From positions 27,231-91,230 of the IMG/VR virus record IMGVR_UViG_3300003323_001324: a DNA stretch of 64,000 nucleotides. One strand, written 5' to 3'. The stretch's first letter is position 1, and each line of letters starts with the position of its first letter. The notes beneath the pieces were generated by a model. The model was given only the letters and a program-made list of their open reading frames with translations, was not told where the DNA came from and did not search any database. Below are positions 6,944 through 13,563 of this stretch, in pieces. Made by a program: the position numbers and the translations under genes. This DNA is from a virus.

Positions 6944-7521
6944 CAAGCCCCGACTACGACGCCGAGTGCCGCGACTACCTCAAGTCTCTGATCCGCCAGT
7001 ACTCCATCCGGGTCTCGGAGAGCGAGTTCACCCTCTCCTCGGGCGAGAAGAGCAAGGTCTACTGTGACCTGAAGAAGAGCGTCCTCCGTCACGACGCGGC
7101 GGAGGCCCTGGCGAGGCTGATCCATCGAGCGTCCGAGCCCTTCGGCCCCGTCGACGCCTACGCGGGCGTCGCCCTCGGCGGGTGCCACCTTGCCTCCGTG
7201 GCCTCCACCCTCTCGGACCGGGCCGCCGCCCTTCACGTCCGCAAGGAGGCCAAGGACCACGGGACGAAGAACCTGGTCGAGGCCCCCGAGCTCCCTCCGG
7301 ACTCGAGGGTCGTCCTGGTCGAGGACGTCACCACGACCGCCGGCTCCGCCCTCCGCGCCCTCGAGGCCCTGAAGGCCGGCGGCCACAACGTCGTGGCCGT
7401 CGTCACCGTGGTCGACCGCCGCGGCGCCTGGACCTTGGAGGAGCCCGCGCCCGAGGTCGGCGGCGTCCCGATCGTCGCTCTCTACAGGCTCGAGGAGTTC
7501 TTCGACTCCAAGCCCGTCTAG
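6940..7521 (+). CDS. pyrE: orotate phosphoribosyltransferase
   Basis: The 193-residue protein should convert orotate plus PRPP to OMP in the cytosol. It has the PRPP-binding motif VVLVEDVTTTAGSAL (residues ~124-138, acidic pair E128-D129). It also has the OPRT flexible-loop signature VRKEAKDHG (residues 100-108), with the catalytic-loop lysines and His present. Length fits bacterial PyrE. It is the first of three pyrimidine genes, separated from pyrD and pyrC by a convergent unknown gene. Other purine or pyrimidine PRTases are possible, but the loop sequence favours PyrE. Confidence 0.88.
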   Translation: MTSPDYDAECRDYLKSLIRQYSIRVSESEFTLSSGEKSKVYCDLKKSVLRHDAAEALARLIHRASEPFGPVDAYAGVALGGCHLASVASTLSDRAAALHVRKEAKDHGTKNLVEAPELPPDSRVVLVEDVTTTAGSALRALEALKAGGHNVVAVVTVVDRRGAWTLEEPAPEVGGVPIVALYRLEEFFDSKPV

Positions 7522-7536
7522 AAGACGGCCTCGTTC

Positions 7537-7573
7537 GAGAGGCCGACCTTTCCCGGAAGAAAGTCGGCCTCTC
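7537..7573. terminator. bidirectional hairpin between convergent genes
   Basis: A perfect 11-bp inverted repeat (GAGAGGCCGAC at 7537-7547 and GTCGGCCTCTC at 7563-7573) lies between the stops of pyrE and the convergent 650-residue gene. It is the strongest terminator-like hairpin seen in the window. There is no U-tract, so it may act by structure or protect the 3' ends. Confidence 0.6.
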
Positions 7574-7588
7574 CGTGCATCCCGGGCC

Positions 7589-9541
7589 TCAGTCTTGCTC
7601 GTCCTCCTCTCCGAGGGCGCTGCTCGTTCTGCGTACCTTCCGGTTCCCGGCCTTATACTCCTCGGCCTCGAGGAGGAGCGGTGCCCACTTCAGGTACTCC
7701 GCCCGTGTCCTCGGGTCGTTGAAGAACTGTCTGAAGTCCCCGGGCTGATAGGCGTCGACGTTCAGCACGGCCGAGGAGTGGATGGTGATGGTCGTGAGGA
7801 TCCGGGGCTCTCGCTCTCTCCAGTCCGAGACCCTTCTCCTCCACCACTTGTACGTGAGCTTTCCCGTCTTGGTCGCCGCGGCGATCCGGGCGAACTGGCC
7901 CGGCCCGGGGTTCCCGTACGGCTCGTGCTCCTCCGGGAGGTACGTCCTGTCCCGCGTCCTGTAGTCGGCCTGGAGCCTCTTTCTCTCCTTCTCGCCCTCG
8001 TGCCTGCGCCAGGCCTTCTGCTGGCCGACCGTGACCGTCCCGGCCCTGATCGACGCGTTCAGCCTCGCCCGGTACGCCTCGAAGTCCGGCCTCTCTCCTC
8101 CGACCAGGGCGCGCGACTCATCGTACTCGAGCTCGAGGGCGGCCTGGAACCCCTCGGGCGTCCAGATCTTCCATCCGGGGTGCGGGTGCAGGACCTCCGA
8201 GCGGTCGAGCAGGCCCTGCAGGACGAGCACTATCCGGTTGTGGTGCTCGATCTCCTTGTGCCTCTTCCTCAGGATGTCGTCGTACAGGACGTTGGTCTGG
8301 TCGAAGGGGACGTACTCCTTGTGCGGCGCCCTCTCCTCCCAGCGGTTCGCCATTATCCCGCTCTCGTCCTTCGCCCTCTTCGCCGCCCTGAGGTCCTCCT
8401 TCCTCTTCTTCTCCCTCTTCTCCCACTCCTTCTTCATCTGGAGGTACTCCCCCTCCGTGATCATCGGGTCTTTCGTCAGCCCGACGAAGGTCTTGGCCCA
8501 CATCCTCTCCGTCCCCTTGAGCGAGACGTCCATGTCGGGGAAGAGCTTTTCCCCGAAGTCGATGGCCGTCCTCATGCGGTATAGGCGCTCCCCGTTCCGG
8601 ATGTAGAGGAACGTCGTCTCGTCGGCCTTGCTCTCGTCGTTCATCAGCATGCTGATGAACCCTTGCAGGCTCGTGGCGGCTCGCTCCTTCCTGTCCCTCC
8701 GGACCCTGAACGCCGTGACGCACCGGGGGTGCGGGAGGAGCCTGGACAGGTTGGCCTCCCTGGCTATCCACTCGTCGAAGTCCCCGATGTCCTTGAACTC
8801 CATGCCTCCGACCTCGTACTGGGCCAGGCACTCTTCGTCCATGTAGCACCGGCGCTGCATGAGGTGGACCTTCTCCGCCACCCCCGCGGGCTCGCCCTCC
8901 CTCACTACCTTGACCTGCTCCGAGAGGCCGGCGTAGAGGTCGACGTTGAAGATCCTCCCCTCGATGAGGTCTATCGTCCCCTTCAGGCTCTCGGCCTCCG
9001 CCCGTAGCGGGATGAGCTTCGCCTTCATCCAGAGGGACGTCGTCTTGTTCGAGTCCTTGATCTCGTCGAACAGCTTGGGGAGGGTCTCCTTCTTTGCCCT
9101 CACCAGGGCCGCCTTGTGCTCCTCGGCCGAGACCGACGAGTCCATCCTCGCCAGGGCCTGCCCCTCGCTCCCGGTCCCGAGCCCGGGCGCGCTGGTGAGG
9201 GCGAGGCGGGCCGTGATGTCCCGGACCTGCTCCATGAGCTGGTTCGTCCGCCGCTGCGAGGACTCGATGCCCTGCGCGATGACCGGGTCCGGGTCCGGCT
9301 CCGGGCGACACCTCTCGTCCCAGTGGTCGAAGTGGATGCGCTCGGTCTCGCGCCCGACGACCGGGTCGACCTCGGCGTAGTTGGACCCGACCTTCACGAT
9401 GCAGGACAGGAACTCTTCCTCCTCTCCCTCCCGGTTCTGGAACTTCGTCCAGAACCACTGCCCGACCTCCAGGTCCCGCCCTCCGTCCTCGAGGGACTGC
9501 CTCCCCGCCGCCTTGGGGACGACCTGGATCTTCTTCGTCAT
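7589..9541 (-). CDS. 650-residue protein of unknown function within the pyr block
   Basis: This large, charged, soluble protein starts MTKKIQVVPKAAGRQS. Residues ~20-65 (DLEVGQWFWTKF...SCIVKVGSNYAEV) look like a small beta-barrel. Residues ~85-260 and ~375-420 are coiled-coil-like (KKEWEKREKKRKEDLRAAKRAKDE). The C-terminus is acidic. No catalytic motif is recognised. It lies opposite pyrE and pyrDC, with ATG 5 nt after a TACGGG box. Candidates are a structural scaffold or DNA/RNA-associated protein, both guesses. Length and codon usage leave no doubt it is real. Confidence 0.8.
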   Translation of the reverse strand: MTKKIQVVPKAAGRQSLEDGGRDLEVGQWFWTKFQNREGEEEEFLSCIVKVGSNYAEVDPVVGRETERIHFDHWDERCRPEPDPDPVIAQGIESSQRRTNQLMEQVRDITARLALTSAPGLGTGSEGQALARMDSSVSAEEHKAALVRAKKETLPKLFDEIKDSNKTTSLWMKAKLIPLRAEAESLKGTIDLIEGRIFNVDLYAGLSEQVKVVREGEPAGVAEKVHLMQRRCYMDEECLAQYEVGGMEFKDIGDFDEWIAREANLSRLLPHPRCVTAFRVRRDRKERAATSLQGFISMLMNDESKADETTFLYIRNGERLYRMRTAIDFGEKLFPDMDVSLKGTERMWAKTFVGLTKDPMITEGEYLQMKKEWEKREKKRKEDLRAAKRAKDESGIMANRWEERAPHKEYVPFDQTNVLYDDILRKRHKEIEHHNRIVLVLQGLLDRSEVLHPHPGWKIWTPEGFQAALELEYDESRALVGGERPDFEAYRARLNASIRAGTVTVGQQKAWRRHEGEKERKRLQADYRTRDRTYLPEEHEPYGNPGPGQFARIAAATKTGKLTYKWWRRRVSDWREREPRILTTITIHSSAVLNVDAYQPGDFRQFFNDPRTRAEYLKWAPLLLEAEEYKAGNRKVRRTSSALGEEDEQD

Positions 9542-9593
9542 TCCTCCCCGTACGCTCGGAGTCCCCCGGTTTCCGGTTGTACCGATGTCCTCG

Positions 9594-10574
9594 ATGATCG
9601 TGCGCGGAATCGACTTTGGCCGTGTCCTCAACTCCTCCGGCGCCCGCGGGTTCTTCGGGGAGGGCTACTGGTTCCACCGGCTCTTTCCCGGGCTCGACTA
9701 TCGCGGCTCCACCTTCGTGGCGAAGACCACCACCCTGGAGGCCCGCGCCGGGAACATGCCGCTGCGCGGCGACTACACCCCGGCGGAGGTCTCCCCGAAG
9801 TGCATCGTCGTGAAGCCGTGGAAGGGCGTGGTCCTAAACTCGGTCGGCCTTTCGGGCCCCGGCATCGCCCCTCTCCTCAGGCGATGGTCGGGCTATCACG
9901 GCTTCCCGGACTCCCCGGGAGGGAAGATGATCTCGGTCATGTCGGTCCTCCCGGACTCGAAGGACCGGGCCGACGAGATGCGAAAGATCGCGGACGCCGT
10001 CCACGCCTCTGACCTCCCTCGCGATGTCGGCGTCCAGCTGAACCTTTCCTGCCCCAACGTGGGCCTCAACCCGTCCTACCTCGTCCAGGACGCCCAGGCC
10101 CAGCTTGACGCGCTTCGCCCTCTCGGCCGCCCTATCTTCCTGAAGGTGAACGTTCTCTTCCCGGTGGAGGCGGCCCTCGAGCTCTCGAAGCAGCCGGGCT
10201 GCGACGGGTTCGTCGTGTCCAACACGATCCCCTGGGGGAAGCTCCCGGAGCGCATAGACTGGCGCCGCCTTTTCGGCTCCGACGTCTCCCCGCTCGCCTC
10301 CATCGGCGGCGGTGGCCTCTCCGGCAAGCCGCTCCTTCCCCTGGTGACCGAGTGGGTCCGCTCTGCCCGCGCGGCCGGCGTCCATCACTTCGCCAAGATC
10401 GTGGGCGGAGGGGGCATTCTCTCCGTCCGCGACGCGGCCGAGATGGTCTCCTCGGGCGTGGACGCCATCGAGCTCGGCTCCATCTCCATCCTCCGCCCCT
10501 GGCGCGTCGCCTCCGTCATCCGGTACGCCAACGACATGATCCCCCGCTCTATGCCGCTGAGGGCCCTGACTTGA
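9594..10574 (+). CDS. pyrD: dihydroorotate dehydrogenase, class 1-like
   Basis: The 326-residue FMN enzyme should oxidise dihydroorotate to orotate. It shows NLSCPNVG (residues 150-157), where Cys153 sits at the catalytic-base position of class 1 enzymes, not the Ser of membrane class 2. It also has FLKVN, VSNTIPWG, and a Gly-rich FMN phosphate site (KIVGGGGI...GVDAIELGS). No N-terminal membrane helix is present. Its electron acceptor cannot be told. The last base pair of its stop overlaps the pyrC TTG start. Confidence 0.85.
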   Translation: MIVRGIDFGRVLNSSGARGFFGEGYWFHRLFPGLDYRGSTFVAKTTTLEARAGNMPLRGDYTPAEVSPKCIVVKPWKGVVLNSVGLSGPGIAPLLRRWSGYHGFPDSPGGKMISVMSVLPDSKDRADEMRKIADAVHASDLPRDVGVQLNLSCPNVGLNPSYLVQDAQAQLDALRPLGRPIFLKVNVLFPVEAALELSKQPGCDGFVVSNTIPWGKLPERIDWRRLFGSDVSPLASIGGGGLSGKPLLPLVTEWVRSARAAGVHHFAKIVGGGGILSVRDAAEMVSSGVDAIELGSISILRPWRVASVIRYANDMIPRSMPLRALT

Positions 10575-11662
10575 CCGACAAGATAACCATCCGAGTCCCC
10601 GACGACATGCACGTCCACTTTCGGGAGGGCGACATGCTCCGGAAGGTCGTGCCGTGCACGTCGTCCGTGTTCGGCCGCGCCCTGGTGATGCCGAACACGG
10701 CCCACCCGATGCTGGGCGGGGCGGACGTCTGCGCCTATGCCGAGGAGATCAACCTCGCGGCCAACAGGCTGAACCCCTCCGTCCCCGAGGGCTGTCCTCC
10801 CTTCCGTCCCCTGACGACCGTGAAGCTCCTAAGGAGCTCCACGCCGGACGTCCTGCACGACGCCGCGGCCGGCGGGGCGGTGGCCGCGAAGTTCTACCCC
10901 GAGGGCGTGACCACGAACTCGCACGACGGGGTGGCGGACCTCCGCGAGCTCGCGGTGTCCCTGGCCGCGCTCGAGAGGCTCGACATGGTCCTCTGCCTGC
11001 ACGGCGAGGTCCCGGGCGCCTTCTGCATGGACCGCGAGGCCCTCTTCCTCGACTCGCTCCGCTGGGCGGCCTCCTCCTTCCCGAACCTGCGCATCGTCCT
11101 CGAGCACGTGACGACGGCCGCGGCCGTCCGCGAGGTCCGGGCGCTCCGCCCTGGCGTCGCCGCGACCATCACGGCCCACCATCTCTTTCACACCCTGGAC
11201 GACGTCGTGGGAGGGATGCTGAACCCCCACGCCTTCTGCAAGCCCATAGCGAAGACCCGGGATGACCGTGCCGCCCTGCGCTCCGCGGCGGTCTCGGGAG
11301 ACCCGAAGTTCTTTTTCGGGTCCGACACCGCCCCTCACCTGCGGGGCAAGAAGGAGTGCGCCAGCGGCTGCGCCGGGGTCTTCTCCGCGCCATGCGCCAT
11401 CGAGTCCCTCGCGACGGCGTTCGACGAGTGCGGCGCCCTGGATAGGCTCGAGGACTTCGTCTCCCACTTCGGGGCGGACTTCTACGCCGTTCCTCGCAAC
11501 CCCGGGACCATAACCCTTGCCCGCGAGGACTGGCGCGTCCCCGACGAGGTCCACGGCGTGGTCCCGTTCATGGCCGGGAAGTCCTTGCCCTGGCGCGTGA
11601 CCTCCGATCGTCATATGTCGTTCGTCGCCTCGCGCCCGACTGTAGAATCTGGCCATGTCTAG
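10571..11662 (+). CDS. pyrC: dihydroorotase, PyrC (class II) type
   Basis: The 363-residue zinc amidohydrolase should cyclise carbamoyl-aspartate to dihydroorotate. It has HVH (H14, H16), the carboxylated-lysine candidate K107 (AAKFYPEG), H144 (CLHGE), H179 (LEHVTT) and D252 (GSDTAPH). Their order and spacing match E. coli PyrC closely, so all metal ligands look intact. It starts at TTG within the pyrD stop (TTGA overlap), a coupling arrangement also used by coaD here. The next gene starts 8 nt before its end. Confidence 0.9.
   Translation: MTDKITIRVPDDMHVHFREGDMLRKVVPCTSSVFGRALVMPNTAHPMLGGADVCAYAEEINLAANRLNPSVPEGCPPFRPLTTVKLLRSSTPDVLHDAAAGGAVAAKFYPEGVTTNSHDGVADLRELAVSLAALERLDMVLCLHGEVPGAFCMDREALFLDSLRWAASSFPNLRIVLEHVTTAAAVREVRALRPGVAATITAHHLFHTLDDVVGGMLNPHAFCKPIAKTRDDRAALRSAAVSGDPKFFFGSDTAPHLRGKKECASGCAGVFSAPCAIESLATAFDECGALDRLEDFVSHFGADFYAVPRNPGTITLAREDWRVPDEVHGVVPFMAGKSLPWRVTSDRHMSFVASRPTVESGHV
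11643..11648 (+). promoter_or_regulatory. -10-like TAGAAT inside the pyrC 3' end
   Basis: TGTAGAAT lies 6 nt before the ATG at 11655 and is the closest match to a consensus -10 in this series. Confidence 0.5.
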
Positions 11663-12164
11663 CCTGACCATTTCCCAGGGCCTTCGGCAGGTCGCCCGCC
11701 TCAAGGGCAAGATCGCCGAGTCCAAGACGCGCCTGGCCGGCTCGGTCTTCCATCGCGACGACCAGCCTCCGGCCTTCCAGTTCTCCGCCACCGTGGAGCG
11801 CCTGAAGGTGGACAAGGCCGAGCTCATTAAGCTCGAGTCGCGCATCGCCCTCACCAACGCCTCCACGAAGGTCGAGTTCGAGGGCCGGCAGATCACCCTG
11901 TCCGAGGGCATCAAGCGCCTTCAGGAGGCAAAGGACGACATCGCCTGGCTCAAGGCCATCCCCTGTCAGGCTGCCTCCACCGGCTTCATCCTGGAGCACG
12001 TCCGCCTCCCGAACGGGGAGTACGGGCACCAGAAGGCCTCGACGACCTGCCACTTCACGGAGCAGCAGCGCTCGGACGAGGTCGACAAGGTTCAGGCCGC
12101 GTTCGACGCCCTGAACGACCTCATCGAGAAGAAAAACCACGAGACGGAGCTCGTCGCTCTGTAG
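11655..12164 (+). CDS. coiled-coil protein, DIP1984-like
   Basis: This 169-residue protein is mostly helical (LTISQGLRQVARLKGKIAESKTRLAG). The central segment ESRIALTNASTKVEFEGRQITLSEGIKRLQEAKDDIAWLK resembles the TN-x-T plus TL-x-EAL...RD pattern of DIP1984-family proteins, whose function is poorly known. It overlaps pyrC by 8 nt but has its own TAGAAT box, so a pyrimidine role need not follow. The assignment is tentative. Confidence 0.75.
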   Translation: MSSLTISQGLRQVARLKGKIAESKTRLAGSVFHRDDQPPAFQFSATVERLKVDKAELIKLESRIALTNASTKVEFEGRQITLSEGIKRLQEAKDDIAWLKAIPCQAASTGFILEHVRLPNGEYGHQKASTTCHFTEQQRSDEVDKVQAAFDALNDLIEKKNHETELVAL

Positions 12165-12444
12165 CGTGCAGCCTGCCTAGGGCAGGAGGAAACGAACAGA
12201 GGTGCCCGGCGTGCGACCCGCCCTTCGGGAGCGGGAAGCCAAAGTAATCTTCGGATTACAACCCTCTAAAATCGTCACGGTTCTGGTATCCCAGCATTCA
12301 GCTTTCCGACCAGAAGTAAGCTCTAAGCCCCGAGCCTCGAGCGACGAACCGTGAGCCCTCCTCAAACCGAGCACATCCGTCACGACCTCCTGCCCTTCGC
12401 AACGTTCCCCGGTAACGTCATCCCGCAAGGAGCTACGAAATCAA
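12165..12444. ncRNA. candidate structured RNA or leader with several hairpins
   Basis: No protein gene is convincing in these 280 nt, which are less GC-rich than the flanks. By eye there are four elements. CCTGCC/GGCAGG forms a stem at 12172-12186. A stem at 12217-12235 is capped by TTCG. GTAATC-TTCG-GATTAC lies at 12244-12259. A 9-bp long-range stem joins TCACGGTTC (12275-12283) to GAACCGTGA (12346-12354), enclosing CTGG/CCAG. Two UUCG tetraloops and a closing stem suggest a folded RNA. I could not fit a tRNA cloverleaf. Confidence 0.4.
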
Positions 12445-12531
12445 ATGGCAGACAAGAAGACCTCGAAGAAGACCGCGAAGAAGACCCCCGCCAAGAAGGC
12501 GGCCAAGAAGGCTCCCTCCAAGAAGAAGTGA
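12445..12531 (+). CDS. 28-residue lysine-rich histone-H1-like peptide
   Basis: The short gene encodes MADKKTSKKTAKKTPAKKAA...SKKK, repeats of KKTxKK/AKK typical of histone H1-like and AlgP-type tails. An AAGGAG ribosome-binding site lies 12 nt upstream, and codons end in G or C (AAG throughout). It follows the structured RNA region. DNA or RNA binding, for example condensation of the phage genome, is inferred from composition only. Confidence 0.6.
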   Translation: MADKKTSKKTAKKTPAKKAAKKAPSKKK

Positions 12532-12533
12532 GC

Positions 12534-13154
12534 CTATCGTCCGGGCGCGCCGAGGGACCTGCCCAGTGCGGTCGACCTCGCCGTGCTCCGGACGATCGCC
12601 CTGGTCGTGAGCACTCCTCCCACGAGGACGGCCGCGGCCAGGGCGAGGACCAGGAGCCCCCAGTTCCCGTCAGAGTCGTCCGAGTCTGAGCTGAAGATGG
12701 AGCTCACGTTGCCGGCGGCCTCGGGGACGTATCGCATCGCCCCTCTCATGTTGTATACCTGCGCCCAGGTGTCGTAGGCGGCCACCGCGGCGGAGCCGAG
12801 GTTCCTCTCGCGGTACGCGACTCCCCACGCGTGGACGGTGATGGCGATGCCCGATCCCAGGACCGGAAGGATTATTGCTAGGTAGACGAGCGACGTGACC
12901 CCGTCCGCGACGACGGGCGGAAGGAGCGCGTGCGCGGGCGCGCCGTTCTCCCCGTCGACGGTGATCGCGGCCGCGGCGTTCGCGATGACGACCATGTAGC
13001 ACCAGCTGAACCCGCAGGCCGACATGATCGCGCCCATCCAGTTCATGAAGTGCGGGACCCCTCCCGAGTGCCTCGTCTCGTTCCAGGTCTTACCGCAGCC
13101 CCACGCGTTCGCCCAGGAGATGGCGAAGTTCAGGATCCACATTAGCACTATCAT
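12534..13154 (-). CDS. polytopic membrane protein of unknown function
   Basis: This 206-residue protein has about four hydrophobic helices: residues 1-20, a Cys-containing one near 40-65 (GAIMSACGFSWCYMVVIANAAAAI), SLVYLAIILPVLGSGIAITV, and WGLLVLALAAAVLVGGVL near the C-terminus. A Ser/Asp-rich linker (SSIFSSDSDDSDGN) separates the last two. It could be a phage holin-like or virion membrane protein, but nothing specific supports this. The exact start among several early ATGs is uncertain. Confidence 0.7.
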   Translation of the reverse strand: MIVLMWILNFAISWANAWGCGKTWNETRHSGGVPHFMNWMGAIMSACGFSWCYMVVIANAAAAITVDGENGAPAHALLPPVVADGVTSLVYLAIILPVLGSGIAITVHAWGVAYRERNLGSAAVAAYDTWAQVYNMRGAMRYVPEAAGNVSSIFSSDSDDSDGNWGLLVLALAAAVLVGGVLTTRAIVRSTARSTALGRSLGAPGR

Positions 13155-13171
13155 GGGTACCGTCCCTCGTT

Positions 13172-13525
13172 GTGATCGGGTTCTACGGTACCGCCACGTC
13201 GAGCTACGACAACGGCCCCTATGACGTGGGGACGACGTCCTCCTCCGTCCTGTCCCTGAACGGCCAGACCGCCGTCTCCGTCCCCGTCATCTACGTCTAC
13301 GAGTATCGCCGCTCTGAGGAGCTCGTCGTCGAGGAGAGGGTCCGTGACAAGGCCCAGGTCGCTCGGGAGAAGATGGCCTTCCACGTCGCCTCGCTCTCCC
13401 CCTCCTGGTCCAGGGAGAGGCCTCCCTCGCACCGGCCTGCCCCTCCCTCCCAAGCCCCCCAGATGGTCCACCGGAAGCGTTGTTTCGCCCGCTGTGGGAC
13501 CAGGCGCGAGCGCGTCTCCGGGTAG
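13172..13525 (+). CDS. hypothetical protein
   Basis: This 117-residue product starts at GTG, 8 nt after TACCGT. The first ~75 residues (MIGFYGTATSSYDNGPYDVGTTSSSVLSLNG... then KAQVAREKMAFHVASL) look like genuine protein. The last ~45 are Arg/Pro-rich and less convincing. It is divergent from the membrane protein. No family is recognised. Confidence 0.5.
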   Translation: MIGFYGTATSSYDNGPYDVGTTSSSVLSLNGQTAVSVPVIYVYEYRRSEELVVEERVRDKAQVAREKMAFHVASLSPSWSRERPPSHRPAPPSQAPQMVHRKRCFARCGTRRERVSG

Positions 13526-13538
13526 CCCTTCCGATGTA

Positions 13539-13559
13539 ATATCTCCTCTAAGGAGATAT
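13539..13559 (+). promoter_or_regulatory. hairpin covering the ribosome-binding site of the vWA gene
   Basis: ATATCTCCT (13539-13547), a 3-nt loop and AGGAGATAT (13551-13559) make a perfect 9-bp stem. Its 3' arm is the Shine-Dalgarno sequence AGGAGA, 5-8 nt before the ATG at 13564. A TAATAT -10-like box overlaps the 5' arm. Depending on the RNA start, the fold would hide or free the site. Confidence 0.6.
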
Positions 13560-13563
13560 CCTC

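Noticed and set aside
12240-12360. Possible tRNA
   Set aside because: A GATTACAA loop-like string and GGTTCTGG looked suggestive, but the stems do not fit a cloverleaf and the GTAATC/GATTAC arms form their own UUCG hairpin.
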